Source: Fragum whitleyi
Lineage: Eukaryota; Mollusca; Bivalvia; Cardiida; Cardiidae
Reading direction: 5' to 3'
DNA length: 64,000 bases
Assembly: GCA_948146395.1 (NCBI GenBank)
Contig: OX411558.1
Coordinates: 37,398,850 to 37,462,849 of the forward strand
The notes beneath the pieces were generated by a model, which was not told the origin of the DNA, ran no database searches, and was given only the letters and a program-made list of their open reading frames with translations. Position numbers and translations under genes: made by a program. Within the stretch, counting starts at the first letter, position 1, and the number at the start of each line of letters is the position of its first letter. Below, one piece after another: positions 23,253 through 32,690 of the stretch.

Positions 23253-23354
23253 CGCATGCGCCGTTACACCGGATAAGTTTTTTCGCGCCAAATCCATTAG
23301 AACATAAAGAGCACCAAACTAGATTGACTTCTGTAAAAATGAAATAAATGCCGG
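23253..23354 (+). promoter_or_regulatory. Possible promoter / 5' exon
   Basis: CGCATGCGCC at 23253-23262 resembles the NRF1 site, and TTTCGCGCC at 23281-23289 matches the E2F consensus. Both are typical of CpG-type housekeeping promoters, and CpG is locally frequent. About 65 bp on, ATGCCGG is followed at 23355 by GTATGT, a plausible splice donor, so a short first exon could end at 23354. No TATA box. The direction and link to the downstream exon candidates are inference only. Confidence 0.25.
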
Positions 23355-23499
23355 GTATGTAGATCTATGTCCGTCCGGCGGAGAGGGAGTGCCACAGGTT
23401 TAACAAAAAGAAGATATTACAGAATGATATAGATTCTTGAGCTCTGACCGAGCAGTAGCAGACGTGGATCTACCTTTGTCATGGTAACTAGCCTTGCCA

Positions 23500-23830
23500 G
23501 TTCAGGATGACAAAACGGTAAAAACTATTGGCTTTTTGTACCCCGTTTTGCAACTACAATTGACAAACAGATTATACCGTTTTGTCATACTGAACACAGG
23601 GCTAGATCTAGGTGTAAATATTTTAATTTTCCTTGGAAATGAAACTACAATTGGTAATAAAAGGATAATGAATGCTAAATTGGAAGTTTCAGCCCCATTT
23701 ACAGAAATACCAAAACCTTTTAGCTCCGGCTGGGGGGAGAGTATATCAGGGAAAGTAAATCGGGCGGGGTCAGTGCAAAACTATTGAAAGTGCCTATACA
23801 AGCCAATAGTTTTGGGTCGGCCCATCGAAA
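23500..23830. repeat. Two adjacent hairpin-type repeats
   Basis: At 23505-23612, TTCAGGATGACAAAACGGTA faces TACCGTTTTGTCATACTGAA. At 23767-23820, GGGGTCAGTGCAAAACTATT and AAGTGCCTATA resemble hairpin family P, with the right arm shortened to CCAATAGTTTTGGGTCGG. Confidence 0.55.
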
Positions 23831-24029
23831 TGTCGATTGAAAGTTTGATAACATTAAAAGACAACAAAAGTCATAATCAAGGTTGTGGCTAAAATGCAGT
23901 CCTCTATCATTTTTTTTAACTTAAAATCAAAAGTACATTATACATACAAACTTGACTTCCTAGACAGACAGATTGATCCACATCTTGATGATCTAATGTT
24001 ACCTAATGGAGATAAGTTTTATTAACTAT

Positions 24030-24310
24030 ACTGCCCACCTACAAAGTAGAGGGGGTAGATTAGTTTCACCCTGTATGTCTGGCTGTCAATCTGTTAATCT
24101 ATTCATCCGTCTTTGTAGACCTTTTTGTTTACGGACTCTAACACAAAAACCAAGCCACCTAGAATCATGAAACTTCATACAAATGCTGCTCATAACCCAA
24201 GGAAGCGCCCTTATGTTTTTGATTCACATTGGTCAAAGGTCAAGGTCACAGTCAGCCTTTGTTCAAATGACATTAAGCTGGTGGGGGGTATTTAGCTCTA
24301 GTTTAACTTT
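24030..24310. repeat. Dispersed repeat fragment, unknown family
   Basis: Contains TTTGTTTACGGACTCTAACA, ATGAAACTTCATACAAATGC and GGTCAAAGGTCAAGGTCACA. The style resembles ends of tandem-bearing invertebrate elements, but no second copy is seen here. Confidence 0.3.
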
Positions 24311-24659
24311 GGTTTAATTTTTGTAACTACAGCTTGAATAATGCACTTGGATATGAATCCCTTGTCACTAATTTTTAGGATTGATGTAAGCATCATTGAA
24401 CAATAGTTGACTAATTAACTTTATGATCAGCATTGGCATAACTAGGACTTTGAAATTTATATGAAATTTATATGCACTCGGAAGGCGACAACTAAGGAAT
24501 ATATAGGATAAAGGCGATATATAAGGATTGTGACAAAATATGAATGCCCGCTATCTTTTTATGATTTGAGCTTTGGTGAATAATCAAAACATTGTAAGTA
24601 CAGCTTGAATATAGTGTTGCTTTGATATTTCGATCATACGTAGACGATATTTTTCAACA

Positions 24660-24905
24660 GACTGTCAATCAAGGGTCTCAGGTTTGATCCCAGACGGCGG
24701 CACTCATGTTTTTCGACTATTTGTCTCTCACCTAATGGTCGATAATTATAAACTTATGAGAGATAGCTGCTGGAGGCTAGGAAAGGATGTAATAGTAGTG
24801 ATGATGGTAGTACTGATGAGAGAAATACCAGGAATCAATTTAAGTTGCTCTAGCCACTGCAATATAATCAAAAGTTTGTTGAAAGCAGCGTAAAACTCCA
24901 TTCGA
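24660..24905 (+). mobile_element. SINE family S
   Basis: Begins in the anticodon-region remnant GACTGTCAATCAAGGGTC with box B-like AGGTTTGATCCC at about 24680. The body follows: GGCGGCACTCATGTTTTTC, AGATAGCTGCTGGAGGCTAG, GAGAAATACCAGGAATCA. It ends CTCCATTCGAACAAACAAAA. Box A is lost. Confidence 0.8.
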
Positions 24906-24954
24906 ACAAACAAAATCTTTCAAGAGAGGATTATTTCCTTAATGCAATTCAATG

Positions 24955-25026
24955 GCTCAGTGTGAAACGGTTGTAACTCCCTATAAACATATAGGGAGTT
25001 ACAATTGTTTCGCGCTTAGCCATGGA
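24955..25026. repeat. Hairpin family P
   Basis: CAATGGCTCAGTGTGAAACG then GTTGTAACTCCCTATA, mirrored across a loop of about four bases. It sits inside a family H copy. Confidence 0.75.
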
Positions 25027-25773
25027 ATTGTTTAAATTGCATAATGGGAGTTACACCCTTGCTCAGATGAGCTGAAAAGATAGGCCTACTTATAAAGTAG
25101 GTCCATCTTTTCTGCTCATCTCAGAGAACAAAGTTAAAATATTATTTGTTAATCATTTGCACCAACATTGCATTGTGATTGGTCGGAAACTGGGATAGAT
25201 TACAATGCTACAGAATAGATCTACATAAGAGAAAAAAAAATCATGCATAGATAAAAAGATGCTTAAAGTACAAAAATGATAACTTCTAGTAGAGCAAGAT
25301 CTATGACATTTAGTTTCAATGAAACAGACATAGTCAAGTGGCCTAGAAAAATGCACCTAACAGCAAGTAAAATAGCCTATGTTTTACAAGTTAGGCATGG
25401 GATTTCCTGGACCAACATTGTCCTCATAACAGTTTTGCTCCATGTGATCATTCAGCGCAGGCTTAACAAATCAATCTCTTTACAAGGAGCCAACTTTTTT
25501 CTGGCCCAAACGGATCCTGTTGTTGTTTTTAGCTGGGCCACAATTAGAAACCAGCCCTGCTTTCAGACTGACAAGATATTGGAAACCGTTTTAAAATTAT
25601 ACCCCACTTTGTATGCATGTGTTTTTTTGGCTACATTTTGAAAGTCAGCCAGTCTTGTGATTTGCGCTTAAATCATCTGACAGGCATGATTTTGAAGTTG
25701 ACCTGAAATGACAGTGGGATCAACCGAATTTTGTGAAGTCTCTAGCAGTAGTGAAGGTTATCCACTACAAAAT

Positions 25774-26033
25774 AATTTTGTTTGAATGAAGTTTTATGCC
25801 GCTTTTAACCATCTTTCAGTTATATTGCCACAGCTGGAGCACCTGGTATTTCTTTGACCAGTATGACCATAACATTCTTTTCTAGCCTCCAGCTGCTATC
25901 CGACATAGGTCTATGATTATCAACCCATTGGTGGGAGACTAATAAGTCAGAAAGGATGAGTGCCCCCGTCAGGGATTGAACACATGACCTATAGATTGAC
26001 GGTCTGATACACTACCTACTGCGCTATGACAGT
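25774..26033 (-). mobile_element. SINE family S, nearly full length
   Basis: Reverse orientation. The tRNA-related head at about 25960-26033 includes TGCGCTATGA (inverse of box A TAGCGCA) and AGGGATTGAACACATGACC (inverse of box B). The body runs through CCTCCAGCTGCTATCCGACA to TTTGTTTGAATGAAGTTTTA. Confidence 0.8.
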
Positions 26034-26129
26034 TGTGGGATCAACCGCATTTTGTGAAGCCTGTAGCAGTAGTCAATGTTATCCTCCACAAAATAAATGC
26101 ATAAACCTGTGGGATGCCCAGCAGAATAT

Positions 26130-26400
26130 CATAGGCATACTCTAGGATTTTGAAATTATTATGCACTCAGAAGGCAACCACCAAAGAATATAGGATGAAG
26201 GCGATATGAGGACTGTGACAAAAGATGAATGTCCTCCGCCTGCTGCCCTTTTCTATGATTTCAGCGTTGGTGAATAAATTAGCTGCAGTTTCAATGTTAT
26301 GATTATTCATCAATGATATTTTTCGAAAGGGGAATTATTTCTATTACGCACTTGCATAATGTGCGTATTGGGAGCTGCGCCCTTGAATATGTCATGGTAG
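26130..26400. mobile_element. Family H MITE
   Basis: GGCATACTCTAGGATTTTGA at the left, TTTCAGCGTTGGTGAATAAA and TGATTATTCATCAATGATAT in the centre, and GGGAGCTGCGCCCTTGAA at the right, all in family order. The central palindrome is partly deleted. Confidence 0.6.
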
Positions 26401-26814
26401 AACTAGTGTTAACACAAGGAAGCTATTGTTAGGTGAACCAGTTTCTGTAATATGACAAGAATACTATTACATTACTAGTGGCAATAAACCCCATTCAAAC
26501 AATCAAAGCTGTTGAGTCCATCAAATGAGACATGCATGTAATTTTGATAACTTTTTAAATTGTAGGAAAGACTGTTGTTTTAGATGAGGTTCAAACCTGA
26601 GACCCAAAGATTGAGAGTAACAATTCATTTCCAAGTGTCAAGCTAGTAAAGTAAACACTTCAGATGTTTTAAGGTATTGTGAAACATTGTTGACCTGTCA
26701 CTCATTTAATATTCCTGATGACCTTCATTGATATTCGGAACCAAATTCCTTATATAGATTAAAAATAAGCGAAGAGTTCATTCAAATAACAAAATATATC
26801 CATTTGTGATAAAT

Positions 26815-26890
26815 GACCAGACATAGCTCTTGGTTTAGGGTCAGGAACTTCCAATGTAGAGGTCCGAAGATCGAATCTCCCTCTCGTCAT
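26815..26890 (+). mobile_element. tRNA-like SINE head
   Basis: ATAGCTCTTGGTTTAGGG resembles box A and GAAGATCGAATCTCC box B, about 45 bp apart, followed by a T-rich tract. The stems do not fold cleanly, so I read it as a SINE remnant and not a tRNA gene. Confidence 0.35.
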
Positions 26891-27545
26891 TTCTTTTCTT
26901 CTTCTTCTATTTCTTTTTAAATACTGTTTTACTTTAATGGCTATGTTTTAAATATTTGTATTTAAAAATCACGACAGAGTTTACTTAATTTGGTTCATCT
27001 ATCTGTGTGATTGATCCGTTTGATATTCTGTATCAAGGGATTTCCTATTGCTCAGTAGTCTACGCACAACAAAAAAATGGTTGTTAGAAAAGTGCACGAT
27101 AAATTTATCACACTCCTCTTTTCTCGATCTATTTCATAGTCTTATGGTCCATTGACAAAATAAAATGAAAAATGGAAAAAAGAATTCCGTAAAAATAATA
27201 AACAGAAGTAATGGCAAGCAATGAAATGTACTGTACGATAAGGAAAATAGTAATAATATCATTAGCATTTAATGTCATGAACAAAAGAAGATGATTCATT
27301 TCAGTCGCTTACGTGCTGCGCTTGAGAAACAAAAAAGGCTCAGCTGACGATCAAAGCATTGTGACCTCAGCTTGAATAGGTGACAACAGTTTATTTCTTC
27401 CATGAAAATTAAAGGAATGAGAGATTTGATTTAAAAAAAATTGTTAATATAGAATATTACAAACGAGAAATTTAAGAGACAATAAAACTGTCCCATTATC
27501 TAATAATAATAATATTAAGGCTGAAACTATTTGGAAAATGGATTT
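26890..27545. other. AT-rich sequence without recognised features
   Basis: No credible open frame. GACGATCAAAGCATTGTGAC and CAGCTTGAATAGGTG near 27340-27375 weakly recall family H. Nothing else assigned. Confidence 0.5.
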
Positions 27546-27638
27546 ATTGTATCCGTCTGCGTGTGTATTCGAACCGGGTCTGTTAGTTCCCTGACTCTTA
27601 TATGCGAACGGTTTAGACCACTGCGCTACGGGCCCAAT
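27545..27638 (-). mobile_element. tRNA-like SINE head
   Basis: On the minus strand, GGGCCCGTAGCGCAGTGGTC carries a good box A and CCCGGTTCGAATACAC a good box B. The anticodon stem is not complementary and the acceptor ends do not pair, which favours a SINE head over an active tRNA. Confidence 0.45.
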
Positions 27639-27879
27639 TATAACAATTGCAGTTTTTTATTTGTTCTTAAAACAAAATTCGTTTAATAACCTTGCGGATA
27701 TTAACGAAAGTTTACGAAAAATAATGAGTGACAGGTCAACAATGTTTCACAATAAGTGGTGTGTGTGTGCAATGATCTAAAGTTATTGTTTCTAAAATGA
27801 ATTTTATATAATGGGTATTCATTATATTGAAAAGAGGAGATGGGGGGTGTTGGCTGGGTAACATTGTTCTTAGATATTT

Positions 27880-28241
27880 GTGACCCGTCACTCGAAAAGG
27901 GTCCATCTGGGTAGTGCGTGAAGTGTCGACTATAGTCAGACTGCACGGACTGCGCAGACTGACTAGGGTTGAAACTTTTTGCACTGTGCTTATTTTCTGA
28001 ATCTAGAATGATCAATCTAACTTCCAGCAAAAGAAATTTTGGAATGCAAAGGACTGCACAGACTAACTAGGGTCGACATTTTTGCACCGTGCTTATTTTC
28101 TGAATCTAGAATGATCAATCTACCTTCCAGGGAAAGAAATTTTGAAATGCAACTTATGGTTGACCTATGCTGGATCAAATATCTTTTTCAATAATTCATT
28201 TTACAGAATTCCCGAATGGTCCCTTTTTGCGTGACGGGTCA
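27880..28241. mobile_element. Family G MITE with internal duplication
   Basis: Ends TGTGACCCGTCACTCGAAAA and TTTTTGCGTGACGGGTCA are inverted repeats. A segment of about 101 bp containing CTTATTTTCTGAATCTAGAA occurs twice in tandem (about 27947-28047 and 28048-28150), differing by a few substitutions. This makes the copy about 100 bp longer than the one at 56053-56304. Confidence 0.75.
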
Positions 28242-28244
28242 AAG

Positions 28245-28402
28245 AAACCCTATGTTTTTGGTACTCATTTGAATCATCTCGACAAGATGATTTAAATGAG
28301 TTCCATAAACAAAAGGCTTGTACAAGCTTTGATATATTTTGATAGATATTAAAAAAAAAAAGAAAAAAAAAACCTAATCACCTCTCTATCTGTAGCTCTT
28401 TA
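28245..28402. mobile_element. Family K MITE, partial
   Basis: The central hairpin at 28260-28305 (ACTCATTTGAATCATCTCG facing the inverse) and the right end CACCTCTCTATCTGTAGCTC match the family K copy at 49131-49322. The left end is missing. Confidence 0.5.
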
Positions 28403-28598
28403 AAATTAAGGTTATATTTGCAGGTGATAGCAGAATCACATGTCAATTATCAGGTTAAGTTCAAAGTAGACGATTTAATGCATATTTGGTACAAATTCCA
28501 AATGTGACATCCATTGAGTTAATGCAATGCCCTCGTTGACTCCATATTTGAGTGGTATAAGGTACTATTAAAATGTTTCCCATTTCCTTTTGAAATTT

Positions 28599-28759
28599 CA
28601 GGGTTCCCAAACCCCTCAAATGGGGATTTTTCACCCCCAATTTGAATCTTGTACCCCCAATTTTTGCAAAAAGCCTTCTTTGCATCATGTAAAGGGGGTA
28701 CAGGTATGCTGTAAAACGACTTTTTTCACCCCAAAATTCAAAAGTCAGTGGGAACCTTG
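28599..28759. mobile_element. hAT-like short MITE
   Basis: CAGGGTTCCCAAACCCCTC at the left; the right end reads inward CAAGGTTCCCACTGAC. CAGGG termini are common in hAT elements. The interior is rich in CCCC/GGGG blocks. No clean 8-bp target duplication is visible. Confidence 0.45.
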
Positions 28760-28924
28760 AATTTTAGATAAGTCAATATCGAAGAGGTTGCACAGTGAGA
28801 ATGCGCTATGACGATGGATCCAAAATTATGGCACTTTGAATGATATACTAGTATAACACAGTCTTATCTAAGTCATCACTGCTTGCTTTCTGTTTATAAT
28901 TGTTGGAAAAACTTTAGCCAGACT

Positions 28925-29062
28925 GCCCTGTTCAGAATGTAAAAGCGTTTCGTTAGCGCTTTGAGATGATACCCCGCTTTTCATGTACACATACGTGCAA
29001 AGCATGGTATCATTTCGAAAGCACTTCACTTACGTTTTCACCCTGAACGCAAGACAGGTTAG
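28925..29062. repeat. Hairpin
   Basis: CTGTTCAGAATGTAAAAGCG, then GATGATACCCCGCTTT, faces AAAGCATGGTATCATTTCG and CGTTTTCACCCTGAACG around ACACATACGTG. Same layout as the hairpin at 20875-20985. Confidence 0.6.
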
Positions 29063-29559
29063 AATGTCCCAAAAAATCTTTGGCAATTTATTCAAATAGG
29101 GATGTCTGACCAATTTTGATAATCAGGTACTTAGTCATCTTTTCGATTGAGTGCTCAATCATTTTTTCTATCAAGTAGTCAAGAACAGATGAAATTTGAT
29201 TATTGACTTGAAGCATATTAATAAATAGTATTTGTAGCATATCCTTTGCTCAAAATGGTAGTTCAGATGACATATGGTTGCTAACTTACTTTAAGAGAAT
29301 GAAAATTATCAAATACGAGAGTGCCTAGCCCTTGCAGATCTTCGGTAGACCAAAATCAACTATAACTGCATTACATCAATAGGCTGAGTTACAAGGTTTA
29401 GGCTCGGCAATACAGCATTCTGTTGTGTGTATTGCCGTTTATTTATTGTTGCTTCTGTAGCACATGCCCATATGATCGACTCCCCAGAAGATGGTTAGTT
29501 GTTATTGGGGATAGTAAATTGATGTGTGTTTAAACTACTGCTGAGATCCGCCATGGTTC

Positions 29560-29745
29560 TTTAATGTGCTCGGTGTAAAGCACCATCTCACGGGCCTTGG
29601 TTCAATGTCTCATCTGAAAAAAAAATGAGTTTTGTTAGTGTGCCAGCCCAGGAATCTAACCCACGCGGTTGAACTACAATGGTTTTGAAGTCCGGTGCTC
29701 TACCAACTTAGCTAATTGGGCTGACCAGTATTCTGTTAATCTGAA
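29560..29745 (-). mobile_element. tRNA-headed SINE with conserved central domain
   Basis: On the minus strand the head AGCTAAGTTGGTAGAGCACC is a strong box A, with GTGGGTTAGATTCCTGG as a box B variant. Downstream, GGTGCTTTACACCGAGCAC and TTAAAGAACCATGGC resemble the conserved central domain found in several metazoan SINEs. Only one copy here, unlike family S. Confidence 0.55.
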
Positions 29746-29749
29746 GAGA

Positions 29750-30770
29750 TCTTGTAAAATTTTCTCTGTTGTAAATCTAGCAGATGTTCAATTAAAACAC
29801 ACCAATCATAATTAGGGTATCAAGCATCAATGGTGTAAAATTAAACAACATTGTCATGATTGTGTGATAGCCATAACAATAACTTATGGCACTTGATTGC
29901 GATTCGGAAAACTATTGATGGATAAGAGGATCGGTAAACAACTAGATGCTGCACACTTTACCTTAATTTGTCTTTCACTAAAATTAAAAAGATTGAAAAA
30001 AAAATGAAAGAAACTGATTTTGGAATCAATATTTTCCTGTATGATTCATTGATAAGTGAAATAATTATGTTATCAGTACTGGGCTGTTCGATGGAGTACT
30101 CGATTTATTGAGTAATTGTTCCAATCCCTAGTTAGAAGTGTGTTGAGAAGCTTTCAGCCACTTCTTCAATTTAAAAAGTACTTTTTCTGCTCTACTTTTG
30201 CACCATTTGTAAGGTAAAGAGGCTTTTAATCATCATTGTGTCTCAAAATGCTTGACATTGAACTAAGGTAAAGAAAGTGGCCAAGGGTATTAATTATGAC
30301 ATCTGATAATTTCAAAAGTGCATGACTTGTTACCTCTTTATCCTACTTTTTTTAGAGCTCAGATGAAATAAAGCTTTGAAACTCTACAGGAAATGGGGAA
30401 ATTGCTTGCAATATTTTTTTGTGAAAAATACAATCCAATAAGATCTTAATTTAGTTTAATATCATTGAGAGAAAGTAATGTGCTCTCAGTTTCAATTTAC
30501 TTTTTTTCAAGACATGTTTCCTTCAGACAACAGTGTGTTTTGGAAATGGCGTGCTACAAGGACTCTATACAGAGAGCATAAATACTAAATTTTAACTTGC
30601 TAACCAATCTTGTGAATTTTTGTAATGCGGAGGGTTTTCAAGGCGGATCCGATCGCTGTTTTTGTTTACCCTTGGTGTAAGGGAGGTCAATAAACAAACT
30701 GCCATAACCCTCTGCCCATTTATGCTCCAATTCATAAAGTGATGTGCAGGAGTCCTGATATTGATACACA
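29750..30770. other. AT-rich sequence without recognised features
   Basis: No repeat matched within the window. Two overlapping minus-strand frames at 30592-30835 are short, mutually exclusive and lack codon or motif support. Confidence 0.5.
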
Positions 30771-30777
30771 AGTATAT

Positions 30778-31007
30778 GAGTCCGTGCATGACATTTCCAA
30801 CAATCCGACATGTGCGTGAGGTGCAAACATTTCACAGGCTAGACAGCTACATAGTGCAATTTGAAGATTATCTAACTATCTACAGATACTTTAAGACTTT
30901 ATTCATCTACAAAACACGAAGTAAAGACTCTGGCCAGACTGTGCAGATGCAGACCAGAGTCTTCACTTCGCACACATTTGAAACTGGAAATGTCATGCAC
31001 AGGCTCG
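30778..31007. mobile_element. Family F MITE, rearranged centre
   Basis: Termini GAGTCCGTGCATGACATTTC and the inverse ending CATGCACAGGCTC. Relative to 15002-15233, the segment between the outer arms is inverted: the AGACTCTGGCCAG / CAGACCAGAGTCT hairpin lies near the right and the GCTAGACAGCTACATAGTGC part near the left. Confidence 0.65.
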
Positions 31008-31266
31008 TATGCAATTGGGTTTTACAAAACTTTTCAACACACGACTGACGGACTCGAGACGGGTTTCAAGAATCATTCGAGTCATGTTTTAATTGTACAA
31101 CATTTCTTTTGCATTTTGTTTGAATAGAGATGAACACCACTATTAACATATTCTCTGAAAAATGGTGGTGGCTGACAATAATATATTATTGATTCATTAT
31201 CCCATTTTGTCATATATGTTAATATATAAAGACGGTCTCATATATTAACCTTTAGGACAAAATTTG

Positions 31267-31455
31267 TATTGTGAAACAATTGCCTGTGGCCTGGAGCACC
31301 TAAATATGGATTTCGGGTATTTCTCTCACCAGAACAATTATTTGCCTATATCCTTACCCAGCCTTCTTCTTCTACTCTCTTAGGTTTAAGAATATCCACT
31401 AATTGGTAGGAGCAACAGAATTTAAACTACAACATTGTCTGGACAATACATTACC
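31267..31455 (-). mobile_element. SINE family S, degraded
   Basis: GGCCTGGAGCACCTAAATAT, TTTCGGGTATTTCTCTCACC and CCACTAATTGGTAGGAGCAA follow family S in reverse, with many substitutions and no usable Pol III boxes. Confidence 0.55.
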
Positions 31456-31594
31456 TGTACAAAATACCTCTCTTTGTTATCTTAATGTCTTTTCTTTATT
31501 TTTTTTTACACAATGGCATCAGATAATCATTTTTTGATGGTAAGAGAAACATCAGTCTTTTAATTTTTGGGAGGGCTGGGACCCAAGTCTCTCC

Positions 31595-31660
31595 TCTCTA
31601 TCTCTCTCTGTGTCTCACTCTGTCTGTCTGTCGCTCTTTCTCTCTCTCTCTCTCTCTCTT
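31595..31660. repeat. CT/TCTG microsatellite
   Basis: Imperfect CTCTCTCT and CTGTCTGTCTG runs. Confidence 0.9.
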
Positions 31661-32690
31661 GCAATTGAGAATTTTAAACTTTGCAGGGATGTTCTTTAGG
31701 TGTAGGTCTACCAAAGTTGTTTAAAGAATTCAATTCCATCAATAATTTGGTTGCCATGGTAAGAGAAAGATTGAAAATTTACAAAAAAATAAAAAAAATC
31801 AAATTGCAGTAGGAGGAAATTAAAGGCTGTTTCTTTCAAACCATCCTAAATGTGCATCAAACAATCTCTGGTATTTGTGATATGGTTGACAAGTTATGAG
31901 TTGACTTGTCAATGGAGGGTAAATGATGAAATAAGTTCATTAAAGACATTCCCTTAAAAAGAATTTGATTTGACCTCATTCTCTGATGAAAACATGCAGA
32001 CAGGCAACATTGTTACTACATTTAGTTCTACTTTCATTTTCAAAAAAACTTGAAAATAATCAATAGTCAGAGATTTTTTTTGCGATATCTATTCACTTGA
32101 AAAAGAGTTATGGACCTATTGCTATTGCAAGGTAAAAATATCATGATGAAGCAATAGTTTGACATAATTTGTTACACCACTAGTATATAAAGAGTAAATT
32201 GCAGCTAATGTAAGTATATTTAAAGAACGTCATTCATGCATGCATCAATTTTTGTACTGTACACTTAGTTCATTGATTGTATTGATATCACTTTGATATC
32301 AAATTTATTATGCAGTTCTTTTAAATCTCATCAGTAGGCTATAAAATATCGTGACTTACAGCTTAATAAGTTTAAATTACAGTGATATTTAAGCCCCCGT
32401 CTGTGTTCGTGAACATTTCCAAAATTCAAGACAATGATCTTAGACAACTATGTACATAACAACTTTCACCTGACCAAAATCTCATTTACATATTTTACCT
32501 TATTCCGCAGAAAACACGTTTCCACGAAATAGCCGCCGTTTGTTGATTGATATGTACTTTTATGTACTCATCTTTAATAAAAATAAATCAAGAAAAAATA
32601 TTTAAAGAATATTCAAGAAAGAGTGATTTTTTTACTCTGAACACAGACTGGGGCTTTAAGTTAAACATAAAGTTTTGACCTGGCTTGCTC
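31661..32690. other. AT-rich sequence without recognised features
   Basis: No credible open frame. At 32340-32660 the phrase GATATTTAAGCCCCCGTCTG faces ACAGACTGGGGCTTTAAG, suggesting the two ends of a MITE of about 270 bp (32385-32658), but no second copy supports it. Confidence 0.35.

Larger units (their letters stand above)
24425..25065. mobile_element. Family H MITE holding a SINE and a hairpin
   Basis: Left segment 24425-24658 (GGATAAAGGCGATATATAAG, TTGGTGAATAATCAAAAC, GACGATATTTTTCA), then SINE 24660-24905, then AAGAGAGGATTATTTCC, then hairpin 24955-25026, then TAATGGGAGTTACACCCTTG. The uninterrupted order is visible at 21100-21320, so both inner units inserted later. Confidence 0.65.

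Noticed and set aside
25276..25641. 121-codon frame on the + strand
   Set aside because: Low-complexity AT-rich codon use, no recognisable domain, and it runs into hairpin-type repeat sequence (TACCCCACTTTGTATGC).
27545..27638. Functional tRNA gene on the minus strand
   Set aside because: Box A and box B are good, but the anticodon and acceptor stems do not pair; a SINE head fits better. The same applies to 26815-26890 and 29660-29745.
32385..32658. MITE bounded by AAGCCCC(C)GTCTG inverted ends
   Set aside because: Only a short inverted pair and no second copy in the window; mentioned under the gap entry and not called.
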